Below, in pieces: positions 1 through 11,209 of a stretch of 64,000 nt of DNA. The first letter of the stretch is position 1, and each line of letters opens with the position of its first letter. The notes under the pieces were generated by a model. That model did not search any database. It was not told where the DNA came from and was given only the letters and a program-made list of their open reading frames with translations. This DNA comes from Serinus canaria (Eukaryota > Chordata > Aves > Passeriformes > Fringillidae). The DNA lies in the NCBI RefSeq assembly GCF_022539315.1, contig NC_066313.1, positions 28,681,059 through 28,745,058 of the forward strand, in the 5' to 3' direction. Position numbers and translations under genes: made by a program.

Positions 1-1544
1 ATAAATTGTTACTAATAATTGTAAGACCCAGCTGAAGTACCCCAAATGGTTTGAGATCAAATATCTTACTGTTACCATAACGAGTGTTTTTCCTGTACTT
101 GTAGAATGACTTCCTCTCAGATGTCTTATAACCAAACATGCATTTGTATGGCCAAAAATCTACATTCCTGAATTCCCCAGCTGTGCAATTCTCTTCTTTC
201 CACAAACTGCTAACCATGTTTGAGCAGCAGAGGCACCTGCCTTACCACTTGGTTGCTTACTGAAATATAAAATAAAAAAAAAAATCTGCTATTAGTGTGT
301 CACTGTAGTTATATAAATCCTAATGCAGACATTTTTCTTTCCTCTTTGCTTTATGCTCTCTTAAAACCAGCATGCAATTATCACTCTGAAATACATGTGC
401 ATGCTGGCAATGTGCAGTTGTTGCACAATCTTCAGCAGAGCAGCGATACCACAGTAGCTCTTTGTTAGCAAATTCTCTGTGTAAACAAACCTCATGCACC
501 TCACAGCCTGAAGTTACAACTTTTGAAAGTGCGAACTTCATGCACATGGGAACTCTGTTCTAGAAGGCTTCAGAATGTAGTAATTCTGTCACAAAAAGTA
601 GTATTTTGCTACTGTCAAAACAACAAAAATGCTGTCTAGCATTTTGGTGTTCTTTATCTATATCTATTATCTATTGCTAGTTTACCCTGCTGGTACTTGC
701 CTACAATTGCCTCCTGCTCTCAAGTTGTGCTTTCAAGTTGGCTTTGAAGTGGGTGATAGTATCTTTTTCCTTATACTGTTGTACAGAGTCAGAAGGAGGG
801 GAGCTTGAATTTGGAAGTGGTCTCCAGCTTGCAGCCGTGAGAAGCCAGAAGCCTTGGCAAGTAACACAGCAGAAGAGAGAGCATTGGATGATGTCTGTTA
901 AATAGGGATTTTGGCCTCTGACATCATCTGTGAGGCAGCCTTGCCTCATACTCATTAAGCAAATCGTTTTCAGAAGAGCTGACTGAATCACATGTGAGGT
1001 TTGGGGAGTAGGACCCAGATGTTTGTAGAAAAAAAATGAACAAAACTGTCATTTGGGTGAGAGAATTAAGATGGGTAGGAGAGCACTGCCACATGCTGAA
1101 GAGGTAGAAGACAGCAGGTTGAATGGGAACATTTGTGGTAGGATGGGTGTTTGGGAATGACCGGTGGCTGTATCCCATATTTGCAAAGCTGGAAATGCAA
1201 CACAGGTTATTGAGGAACACACGTGTTGTTCCCCTGGTGTGCAGTGTGGGTGTTGCATCTAGAGGTTCTGAAAGCTGGGTGAAGGAGAAGTTCACACAGG
1301 AAAATGTGAAATATACAGCTGATACAATATAGTGAATGAAAAGGGTGTGGTACCGAGGAAACTGAGTAGGTGTGCCACAGAAACTGATCAACAAGGTGTG
1401 TCAGTTGATAAAGGGGATGTGTCATGTTTGTTTGCTGCCAGCAGTTATTGCTTTAGAGAAGTGACAGCAGCAAGGGATGGTGCAGCCCTGGCTACACGCT
1501 GGGTATGTCAGGCACATGATGCTGTATGATGTGTGGCATGGGGG
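1..1544. other. Upstream non-coding DNA, nothing recognised
   Basis: AT-rich sequence with short A-tracts, for example near 275. The open frames here are short and low in complexity, with no domain, signal peptide or splice-site pattern that I recognise. In mammals the neighbour on this side of RIMKLB is MFAP5, but I see no exon of it here. Confidence 0.5.
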
Positions 1545-1822
1545 ACATGTCACAGGACATAAGGTGAGAGGACATAGGCTAAAGCTGTGCCAGGAGAGGT
1601 TTATGATGGACATTAGGAATAACTTCTTCACTGAAAGTGTGATGAGATATTGGAAAGATCTGCCCAGGGAGGTGGTGGAGTCATTGCTCCTGGAGGTCTT
1701 TAAGGAAAGACTGGATGTGGGACTCAGTGTCATGATCTACTGCCATGGTGGTGTTTGGTCAAAGGCTGGACTCGGTGATCTCAGAGGTCTTTTCCAACCA
1801 AATTGATTCTGTGATTCTGTCA
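1545..1822 (+). mobile_element. CR1 LINE 3' end fragment, plus strand
   Basis: The translation carries the C-terminal tail of the avian CR1 second ORF: a basic DIRNNFFTE segment, then a degenerate HWNRLPREVVES-like segment (here RYWKDLPREVVES) and LEVFKERLDV. The non-coding tail follows, with a match to the ggtcttttccaacc box and a terminal GATTCTGTGATTCTGT repeat at 1804-1822, the usual short-repeat terminus of CR1. The 5' part is missing, as is normal for truncated CR1 copies. Substitutions such as the lost W in the HWN motif suggest an old, inactive copy. The left boundary is approximate. Confidence 0.88.
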
Positions 1823-2039
1823 CACCTTTACCTGTCACACGAAGTACAAGGGGTCTGGCTTTGCACACCACATGCCAACAGCAGCAGCAACAAGCCCAAC
1901 AGCTGTTGTATGTTTTGCTGCACTGACGGACAGAGCAACTGGGTGGGCATGGCAGGACCTGGGCTGGGGTCTGCCAGGGCAGTAGGAGCTGGACCGAAGC
2001 CTGGTCTCAGGTGGGGGAGAAGGGGAGGAATGGGTGTGA

Positions 2040-2586
2040 AGAAGAGCATGAGGAAGAGCTTTGTCAGCAGGCCATGGGATGTGATCCTGCCCCTCTACTT
2101 GGCCTTAGTGAGGCTGCATCTGGAGAGCAGTGTCCAGTCTGGGTTCCTCAGTAAGGAGACATGAAGCTCCTCGAGCAGGTCGGTGGGAGGATGAGGATGA
2201 TGGGGGGACTAGAGCAGCTCTCTTGCAAGGAACGGCTGAGAGAGTGGGGCCTGTTCAGCCTCGAGAAGAGGGGGGGACCTTAGCAATGTCTATAATCAAT
2301 TAAAGGGGGTATTCCAAGAGCATGGAGCTAGGCTCTGCTTGATGGTCATGAGCCAATAGGCAGAAACTGGAAGTTCCACCTGAATATGAGGAAAAACTTC
2401 TTTGCTGAGCAGGTACCAAGCACTGGAACAGATTGCTCAGAAAGGTTGTGGAGTCTCCCTCACGGGGGATATTTGAGAACTGTGTGGACACAATCCTGTG
2501 CCATGCGCTCTGGGATGGCCGGCTGGAGCAGGCAGATTGGACCAGACGATCACTGTGGTCCCTTCCAACCTGACCCATTCTGTGGG
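2040..2586 (+). mobile_element. CR1 LINE 3' fragment, plus strand, abutting the CpG island
   Basis: The order of conserved CR1 blocks is intact: the tgatcctgcccctctactt block near 2080, a degenerate ctggagagcagtgtccag, the gagagagtggggcctgttcagcctcgagaag block near 2240-2270, rttccacctgaatatgaggaa near 2373, the aacttctttgctgag block near 2395, tggaacagattgctcag near 2425 and gtggtcccttccaacctgacccattctgtg at the 3' end (2555-2584). This copy is longer than its neighbour at 1545-1822, has the same orientation and belongs to a different CR1 subfamily by its 3' tail. Indels break the reading frame. It ends about 70 bp before the minisatellite of the CpG island. Confidence 0.93.
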
Positions 2587-2652
2587 AGGCCTCAGCCGTT
2601 AGACACGAGTGCCCTCAGCCATCTCAGCGGTAGTGCCGCAGCTCACGAGTTC

Positions 2653-2760
2653 AGTTCGGTGCGGGCCGATCCGGTGCGGGCCGGTCCGGTTCGGGCCGAG
2701 CCGGTTCGCGCCGAGCCGGTTCGGGCCCGTCCAGTCCGGTTCGGCTCGGTCCGGTCCGAG
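2653..2760 (+). repeat. GC-rich minisatellite, ~15-bp unit (CCGGTTCGGGCCGAG-like)
   Basis: About seven imperfect copies of a 15-bp unit. In one plus-strand frame the array reads as repeated PVRAE/PVRAR pentapeptides, and other frames give other five-residue periodicities, which confirms the 15-bp period. The unit is rich in CpG and CCGG. The array lies at the 5' edge of the CpG island, directly after a CR1 end. Confidence 0.85.
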
Positions 2761-3170
2761 GCATCCCGGCGCCGCCGCCCTCGCGCTCCCCCGCGCCCGC
2801 CCCGCGCGTGCCAAGCCCGGCCCGGCCGTTACGGCACCGCCGCCGCTTCGCTGTGAGGCGGCGGGAGCGAGCGCGGGAGGCGGCGGCGGGCGGGGGGCTC
2901 AGTGCAGGGAACAGCCGCGGCCTCCTCGCCTCAGCCGCGGGGAGGAGGGACACCGAGGAGGGGGGAAGGCGGGGTGGTGGTGGGGGGGGACGAGCAGAGC
3001 GTCGCGTCGCGTCGCTCGCTTCCCTCTAGGACCGCGCCGCCGGCGGGGAGGAAGGGGCGCGTCTCCCCGGAGCCTTCGTCGCCCCGCGCCCTCCTTCCCA
3101 GGCCCGGTGCCGGAGGGGGTGGGGGTGGGCGCCCCGCGGGTCCCCTCAGGCTCGGCGGTGCCCGGGGCGG

Positions 3171-3383
3171 GTGAGATGTCGGGCTGAGCGGGCGCGAGCC
3201 CGCGGGGGTGGGGTCCTCCGTGCCCGGGGAGGGGGCGGGCGGGGGGGTGGTTGGGACCGTCCCCTCACAGCCGTCCCGCCCCGCCGCGCTGCGCCCATGG
3301 TGATTGTGCTGCATCCCCCGCGCGCGGAGCGGGGCGAGCTGCCCGCGCCTCCCCGCCGCGCCCGCCGGGGCGCCCAGGTGGGT
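3171..3383 (+). other. RIMKLB: Candidate splice donors for RIMKLB untranslated exon 1
   Basis: Two close matches to the vertebrate donor consensus: CGG|GTGAGA (GT at 3171) and CAG|GTGGGT (GT at 3378). If the distal donor is used, the leader would contain a four-codon upstream ORF (ATG at 3176, stop by 3187) and an ATG at 3297. The reading frame from 3297 crosses the exon junction out of frame with the RIMKLB ATG. Either would be expected to lower translation of the main ORF. The assignment is inference from motif quality and position only. Confidence 0.35.
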
Positions 3384-5341
3384 GGCGGAGGGGAGCGGCG
3401 GCGGCTGCCGCTCGTGGTGCGAGGGGAGAGGGGCGGGAGGGGCGGGGGGCCGCGCCCCCGGCCCGGGACCCGCGTTCCGCGGGCGGGTCGGTCGCGCTGC
3501 GAACGCGGGGTGGGGGCCGCCGCCCCGCGGGCTCGCTCGGCGGCCGCGTCCCCGCACGGGTCCGTGGGGATCGGCGGTGGCTGTGGGGGCTGATCTTCAC
3601 GTGATGGAGCCAGGGGGGTGTGTGGCTGGCGTTGGGTCTGGCAGCAAGATCTTCCCAACTAGGTTTCCTCTCCCCTTTTGTTTTCCGGTGTTTAAAAAAG
3701 AGCTGGTGGCACATCGGTGTCTTTACCGCCTCAGATCTTACCAGGAGCTCCGTGTTCCAAGCGTGCCACTCTGTTAATCTTGGATTGATTCCATCATTTA
3801 AGCAAGCATCCTCTAGACATGTTATTTTGGTTTGGGTTTTTTTGTTTTTTATCTTTTTTTCTTGTCACCGTTTATAAACCGCTGTTCATTTTCTGTGGCA
3901 GAGTGGGTTTTAATGCATGGGTGTACATGCTCCTAATGCATAGGCATACACGCTTCTGAACTGAAACGTACTTTTCTTCAGTCTCATCTGAATCCTAAGG
4001 GTTATTCTGGGGGAGAGGTTTAAAGGTTTAAAGGCTCACAAATAAATAGGAATAGTTTTTGTAGGTTTGGAAACTTAATTTCCTCATATGTTCCCGTGTA
4101 GGCATGGATTTATCTATCCATTGAACGTACATTCTTAAGTAAAAGAACAAACTGCTTAGCTTTGTGGGCTTTTCCCCCTTAAAACTGGTTTCTGTGATAG
4201 TATATTTGTGTAAAATACTTAAAGTTGCACATTTCCCCTAATTATTTTCATGTTACCATTTTCTTTTGACTTTCCTTATTGTTTTGAATAGCACCTTTTC
4301 TTCCTTTGGGATTTAGTTTATTTCATACCTTTGTATGTTTATGTCTAATAGGGATGTTTCTTCTTTTTTCTTTTTCCTCCCTAGGTGTTGGTGACTTCAG
4401 TCATTTAGGGGTTTAGTTCTGAGGAAGCAGAGACACAAGGATTGAGTTTCTTTTACATAGAAAGCTACAGCTCTTCACCAGTACTCATTTTACTCCTTCC
4501 CATCCTTCCCTGCTCCGTAGGGGAGAACAATTTGGGAATTATTTTAAAGATTCATTTACTCCCCCTTCCCTCCCTCAGAAATCTACCCTGGTCCCAGAGG
4601 CATCCGCTAGACAGTGCCTGACAGGACCAGGAGAACGCTATCATTGCTTGCTTGCTTTGGGAGCTTCAGTAGTACCCTTCCCTCCTTTGGGGTGTAGTGC
4701 AGGGAGGCATCCAGAAGACTTCCGTGCCACCCTTTTTGGTTAGTAGAGGATCCAGGAAAAGGGGTACCTAGCAAGACACGTGACCTCCTTAAGGGAGCCA
4801 GAACTGAAGCAGCACTTGGCACGCTGAAGGAAACACCCATCTTTAGTGTCTTTTTCGTCTTCCACTCCTTCCTCACCAAATTTCTGGTAAGTCTCTTCAG
4901 CCCATTCATTCACGCAGTGCATGTTTCCCTTCCCCCACTCCAGGCGCTGGGAGAGGCATGCACGGAGACTGTGGGGTGGGGGAAGGGAGGAGGGAAAACT
5001 GGCTGTGTACACACGGATCGGGGAGGAGAGGGGGTATTGTACCACACTGCGGGGGAACCTGGCACAGGTGGAAAAGCAGCTGATGTGGGAGGAAATGGTG
5101 TGTTTTATTTGCACACGGGCGTGCGTGCGCACAGGGACAGTGGAGGGGCGTGAAAAAGCTGAGAGCCTGTTGTTGGAAAAAATACCAAGACCAAAGTAGA
5201 AGGATGGCTGATACTGACCAGTATTGGGCTCATGTTGCGGGGCGAAAGGGAACGGATTATTCGGTGGTTATGGGGAAGTGGGGCGTGTGAATGAGGAATC
5301 TTGCCTTCTACTTGCGAGCGTGAGCACAGAGGAGGAAAGAC

Positions 5342-5369
5342 GGGGGGGGGGGGGGGGGGGGGGGGGGGG
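5342..5369 (+). repeat. Uninterrupted 28-base poly-G run
   Basis: Twenty-eight consecutive G bases, preceded by GAAAGAC and followed by TCGGATGTGTG. It is an obvious G-quadruplex former. Homopolymers of this length are unstable and are often mis-sized by sequencing, so the exact count is uncertain. Confidence 0.9.
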
Positions 5370-8300
5370 TCGGATGTGTGTGGATGTCCGTCTTTCAGAG
5401 GCAGCTGTGCCTGGGAGGATTGCTGCTAGCATCTTGAACATCACTCAGTGCAAAGGTGGAGACAGGGAGATGAAAGCCATCATGTGGAGTGCAGTTGCCC
5501 GTCTGCAGGGGTGGGAATGAATGGGAACAATTAATATATTCCCATATCCTTTGGCTGTTGCAGTCTACAAATCTCAAAGGGAAAAGGAGGTGACTACTGT
5601 GATGTGCTTTCAAAGAGGTGTGCTTGGGGTTCACCTGCCTGCAGAGACTTTCAGTTCTCCGATGCATGTGTAGAGGGTGGATGATAATGCAGCAGCAGTG
5701 GACAGATTGTGCTGCAGCTTTTCAATATATTATATAAAATGCATTTAAATAAATATTTTAATTTTTCAGATTCTTCAGCTTTTAAAAATGTGTTCTTTCC
5801 AAAGATTCTCAGTTATGTGACAATCTTAGGAAAACTAGTTTCTGGTACGTAAAAGAGGAATTTTTCTTGATGTTGGCCTTAAGCATCACCATGAAGCAGC
5901 ATTGTCAGGAATGAGTTGACTTATCTTGGATTTATTTTTCTGAAGATGTCAGTTCTTTTCTCTATCACCATGTGATATATTCATCATCCATACATATTTC
6001 GTAACATTTTCTTTAGATGATCATCATTCTGGTATCTTTGTGTGGAAAAAAAATCACTTGTGCTTTATGCTCGAAACAGCTGTGAACTGTTTGCAGACCT
6101 GCTCTCCCTATGACATAGAAAGTCCTATTTCTGGGATGTTTCAGATACTGCTCTCTTCTCATTAAGATGAGAGAGAGATTTCCATGACAGTGTATGATGG
6201 ATTACATGCTGGGTCATGTGCTGGACAACTGTTCATTAGCTGTTTAACTGGTCTGCTATCTAAGATTGACTTTATAATTCAGATCTGCCTTGAGGTGTCT
6301 CCTGAAGGAAATGACTTGCAAGCATCTGCCATCCATTCTTAGGTCTTCACTGTCTTGATATGCATCCTTCCAGCCATTCTAGAAACTGCTGTAATGGGAG
6401 AGATGATTGGTTTATTGGAAGTGTGTACTCAGTTTCAGGCCTTAGCTAATATTTGATGAAAAGGAAGTCAAAATACCTTTTCCAGCTTGAATAGCACTGT
6501 TCTGAAAATGAGTATTAAGGGATAAACATTAATGGTGGTGTTAATGTTACTCATAGTGAGGTGAGTGCTTGGAGCAATGTTTTTTCCTAGTTCTCCTTTT
6601 CCTATGGCAGTTGTGACTGTCAGTCTTTTGCTCATTCCTTCTCAATTCCCTGAGATTTTTATTGTCAGTATCTCAGATGTAGGGATTAAACATGCCTAGA
6701 AGTATGCTAAAGCTAAGGTTAGGTTTTACCTCTCTTTTAAACACTGAAATCTGTGGCGTTTGTGTTATCTGCACAGTGCTGTAACTGAGAGAGTCTGAGC
6801 CAAGCTCTAAAAAAGGGCCTATTCTGGGAGGGGCTGCTGGTAATAACTGTTCCACTAAGGTGTTTCCCAGATCCCACTGTAGGCAGTGGGAGTGTGCTGC
6901 AACATCAGATCACAGATCGAGCAGGTGGAATAGCTAGATCACATTGATCCTTGATGCTATAAACATCTGGGATTCCATTCATTATTCCCATAGGGAAGAC
7001 ACAACCTAGACTTTTTAATTTACAAAAGCATTGAGTAGTTGCATCGTGAACAAAAAGAATATTGATTTTTTTTGCATACTAGATACCTTTTATCTTACAC
7101 ATTTATCAATAATACATAAATTAATCAGTATCCCCTAAAAATGGTTTCTTGCTTCATCTTGAGGGAAATACATTGTGGTGAAAAAGAAAAAGAAACTAGT
7201 CTATTTTTCTCCTACTTTTGGGTGTTAAAGACAGGAGAGCAAGTAAATGAGCCATGGAGACCAATCTCCCATTCCTGGAGGGAGAGGGAGGTCTCTGATC
7301 TTCTTTGTGAGGAGAACACCACCTTCAAGGCAAAAAGAGTGGTCTTCAGAGAAGATTGCCAGATCTCTCTAGACAGCTGATCTGATTGGCTGAATTCCCT
7401 GTTATTTCAGTAAAACATATTCATATATGATGTAAAGTCGAAAAGGAGCACAGTGAGTGCTTTTGTTAGAGCAGCTGCTAGAGGTGTACTGCAGATTTTA
7501 GGAATGTGGGAGGAAATAGGTTTGCATGTACTGGGGAGGGAAGGAAGCTGCTGTGTGATTGCTGGAGTAAGGCCTGGCTTAAGCAGGATAAGGGTGCCAC
7601 AGCTGAAAGTTGAGGTGAGCTTCCATTCCCTCTATAAATTGCAAGGAATCTGTTCCACACAGTGTATTCCTGTAGCAGTTGTGGCAGGGTCTGCTTGGCC
7701 GGTGTGACACACAGTTTGATTTTTATTACAGACCTTTTACTTTGATACCACCCATTTTTCCTCTCCCAGTCTGTTACATGCAGTTAAGTTTATGATTATT
7801 TTTTGCCTTCGAATTTCATAAATCTGTGAAGTAGTTATTGAAAGACTGTACTTACTTTGACTGTAGTAGCTTTGAGTGAAAAGTGCATTTGAAGTGGCCA
7901 TCTTGAAGCTGTTTAAACATCTGCTCTTCCCCTTATATATACCATAGTTACTCTGCAATAGATGCTCTCATGGATTAGGAAGTATTCTCTGCACACCCAG
8001 CATTGTCTGAGGATGTGTCTTTTAGATTGAAATGGGTGGAGCTGGTTTTCAGGGAAGAGTTCTGGCAGTAGTATCCAAATTCAGAGCATAATGCTTTTGT
8101 GCATCTGACTGCAAGGCCAGCTTTCCTCCTACCAACCATTTTCTTGATAATGTGGAAGGGATTTTTAAGATGTTTGGGTTAATAGGGTAAGTGCAAGTTT
8201 TGTTATGTGAGATTTCTTACACAATCAAAATAGATTATAAGGCGAGGCTAAAACTGATGAATATATTCTGGTTTTAGGAGCAGAACGTTAGAAAAATAAA

Positions 8301-8979
8301 TTATTTTGGGTAGAAAAAAATTATGGTATTGGGTTGGAGGTGAAGGATCCAAGATTTAGGACTGCTAGTTTCTGTCTCTGCTGCTGGCTTGTAGCTTGTT
8401 CTAAAGTGAGCTTCTCAGTCATTACTTGCAGACTTGAGATTGTTGTCTGCCTTTCTTATGGTAAGATGGGAACTTTTGTATATATAGTTATAAAACCATT
8501 CAGATTTTGAGCAAATGAGATGTAGTATTAGGAGAGAGATGAATAGCCAAACCCAAGGCATTTTTATACACCTGCTGGTTTAGTATCCTCATTTGATTTA
8601 TGGACAGCCCTTCTTGACAATGTGATAATTTCTTTCAAAAGTAGAAGGTGGAGGAAAGAGAAGGATATACCTTTTTTCTTTCTTTTCTGACCCTTGGCTG
8701 ATTTTTAAGGAATTAAGTGCTGAAATGACAGTCAGGGAGAGGTGATGGTGTATTTAAGGGGGTGGAGGTGGGGCCTCATAGAGAAGAGATTTGTGAAAAC
8801 TTGAAGCAGATTGGCAAAGAAAGCAAAACTGGGGAGAAAATACTTGGTTTCTTGTATTAGTGTTAGAACCAGTACTGAGGGAGAAAAAGCTTGAAACCAC
8901 AAAAACCCAAACTAAAACCCCAAGCAGGCAGAAATACGTGATGGTTTCTGATTTATGGCTTTTTCTCTTTACGCTGAGG

Positions 8980-9190
8980 AAGCGTGTGCGGTGTGTTTTT
9001 CCATGCCCTCGGCGTTCTCCCGCGGTTGTGTGGGATGTGCCCGTCCGGGTCGGGGGCAGAGCGGCGCTGCCCGGCAGGGGCGGCAGGTGGCGCTGCTGGG
9101 CCTCGCCAGCCCCTCTGCAAATGGCAGCGCTGAGGGGCAGTGCCCGGGCCCCGGGCTGGGCCTGCGGCGGGGGCATTCCTGCCCCAGAAA
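8980..9190. promoter_or_regulatory. Intronic CpG-rich patch with a CTCF-like motif
   Basis: An isolated GC- and CpG-rich segment of about 200 bp inside otherwise AT-rich intron 1. It contains AGGTGGCGCT at 9085-9094, preceded by GGCGGC, a good match to the CTCF core AGRKGGCRSY. It could be an alternative promoter, enhancer or insulator site. No repeat family is recognised. The open frames on both strands are short and have no known domain, so I do not call a gene. Confidence 0.35.
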
Positions 9191-11034
9191 CACAGGCTGT
9201 CCCGCTGCCCAGCACAGGATGTTGTTCCAGGAAGTTCCATGTAAACTACCCCGTCCAGACATGCATTGTTGAGGGAGACATAAGTGGGGCAGGGTCTGAG
9301 AGATGTCAGCCATTGCCAGCCCAAGCCTCATCTTGCCCTTTCCACTTTAAGCTGCTTTGAAGAACAAAGATGTTCTTGAAGAGATCAAAAGATATTCCTT
9401 ATAACCTCCCACACCCATTTTTCTGCAAACACTCTTTTTCCTGCTTTACCTTGAACATCTTGACTGCATTGAAAGGCTGGTCTGGATCTGTGATCGTGTT
9501 TCCATAGCTTCTGCCTTTTTCCAGTCTGTTAGTATGAAGAACTGTAGTCCTTGGTTTTATTGTTGCACCTCATTTACCAAATCAATGAAAAAAAAATCAC
9601 AGTCTTTGTGTGTTGTTACTATGGTTCTCAGTACCAGGAATAAAAATGTCCACTTAAAATTTTATTTTCTTATTAAAAAAAGGTTGTTGTGGTAGAAAAA
9701 AAATAGTTTTTTAATGTTAGAAAAACCGAGCTGGTTCTTATGATTGTAACTAAACAATCCTTTTGTCCTAAGACCTGCTGCAGAAACTAAAATTCTTTGT
9801 AATATCTAGTGATAGCAATTATATACTAAAGGTGATTTTGTATTTACGTTGTCTGTTGGCAGCAGTCATTATGCCTACCAGGCAAAACTCCTGTTTCTAT
9901 CTCAGAGTTCTGTTCTGCTAGGAACTCATGTCTGTTATATTGGTGAAATTTATGATTTTGGCATCTTTATTTTATAGGAAAGTTGAAAGGTGGCACAGAA
10001 AACTCTTCTGGTTTTCTCCAGAATTCCTATTCCCTACACCATGCTTGTTTTTCTTGAATATAAAGGAATAGTCCATTTTTGTATCTGTAACTGGTTTACA
10101 GCTTTAAAAATAATTCAGTAAAAATATATTCAGTCAAAAATAGTCCAAGTCCTCCAAAGCAAAAGGAGCAGTACCTTGCTATTATCCATTCTAACCCTAT
10201 TGAAATTCTTCAATTTGAACTGTGTTTTTGGTTCTCAGTCCTGAATTCATTAGTGCTGTTTATGTATAAAGGTGATTTAAAAAAAAAATCATTTGAACCA
10301 AGAAAGGGCTACCACTGAAACTCTGGCCTTGATTTTGCTTTATTTTACGTGTGTTAATGTTCTGACATTTTGTCCGTGCTCCTTGTTCCGTTGGTTTTTC
10401 CATTATTATGTGTTCTGAATACTACTTAATATATTTCTAAGTATATCTCACAGCAGATGTGAAATATTTGTGAGAGCAAAACAGTCCTAAATAGTTACCT
10501 GGAACATTCTGTGGGAATGAATTTCTGTTCTTCTGGCCTGCTTTTTTAACATAAAGACTTTGTCACACTCTTCCATATGTGGGGAAAGAGACAAATCAAG
10601 TCTGTCACTGGGTATTTTAGCAGTGCCTAGGAGAAGGGCAGAGTTATTTCAGTAGAAGGAGTTTCCCTAATCATGAAGCTGAAATTCTGGCCTTCAGATG
10701 TGGCCATTCAAATTGTTTTCAGTTACATCTTTGTGTACTTCTTGAGGAGAAAGCTTGGATGAGGACCAGGACCTAATTTCTAGCATTTAAGAATGTAAAT
10801 GGATTTGTTTGTTTTGTTGATACTTTTGGTTGCAGAGTAGGTGTAGATATTATTTTGCTTCTTGGAGGTTGGAAGTTGCAGTCTGAAATGGAATGACTTG
10901 TGCAGAGGAAGTAGGACTTAGTAGAGCAGGGATCATGAAGGTCAGAGCCTGTGTACTCTAACAGAGTCTCATCTTCTCCACTGTCTAGCAGTTCCATTGG
11001 AAGGAGGCCTTGAGGGTTGCAAGACAAGTCCAAG

Positions 11035-11209
11035 ATGTGCAGTTCAGTTGCTCCCAGGCTGTGGTTCTTAACAGACCGCCGCATCAGAGAAGATTACCCT
11101 CAGCAGGAGATCCTGAGAGCACTGAAGGCCAAGTGCTGTGAAGAGGAGCTGGATTTCCGGGCCTTGGTGATGGATGAAGTGGTGCTGACCATTGAGGATG
11201 GAAATCTTG
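11035..11209 (+). CDS. RIMKLB: RIMKLB coding exon 1 (residues 1-58 and first base of Gly59)
   Basis: Translates from ATG 11035 as [16 protein letters not shown] and ends ...TIEDGNL plus one base of Gly59, at the donor CTTG|GTGAGA (GT at 11210). The exon also carries about 43-46 nt of 5' UTR, because an acceptor with a strong polypyrimidine tract lies at 10988 (TCTAG) or 10991 (CAG). This segment forms the N-terminal pre-ATP-grasp fold. If the intron were retained, the frame would stop 32 bases later. Confidence 0.96.

Larger units (their letters stand above)
2600..3600 (+). promoter_or_regulatory. RIMKLB: CpG island, probable RIMKLB promoter and untranslated first exon
   Basis: About 1 kb of very GC-rich, CpG-dense sequence with no TATA box that I can see, sharply bounded by AT-rich DNA on the right. 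It is the only such island upstream of the RIMKLB coding exons and lies 7.4 kb from the start codon, in the right orientation. The first coding exon has a splice acceptor just upstream of its ATG, so an untranslated first exon must lie further 5'. Two good donor sites fall inside the island: CGG|GTGAGA at 3171 and CAG|GTGGGT at 3378. The sequence alone does not show which is used or where transcription starts. Long open frames here reflect GC richness (Ala/Gly/Pro/Arg runs) and are not genes. Confidence 0.82.
3601..10988 (+). other. RIMKLB: RIMKLB intron 1 (non-coding)
   Basis: AT-rich sequence between the CpG island and the acceptor of the first coding exon. It contains the poly-G run at 5342-5369 and a CpG-rich patch at about 8980-9190, both listed separately. 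No CR1 element, RNA gene or coding exon is recognised. The region ends in a polypyrimidine stretch (ctcatcttctccactgtctag) leading to an acceptor at 10988 or 10991. Confidence 0.6.

Noticed and set aside
2609..3658. Long overlapping open frames on both strands rich in Ala, Gly, Pro and Arg
   Set aside because: They are by-products of CpG-island composition, which lacks stop codons. No domain, codon bias or consistent frame supports a protein.
11017..11034. Possible six-residue N-terminal extension of RIMKLB
   Set aside because: The codon at 11017 is TTG, not ATG. The conserved MCSS start at 11035 has A at -3 and matches the family.
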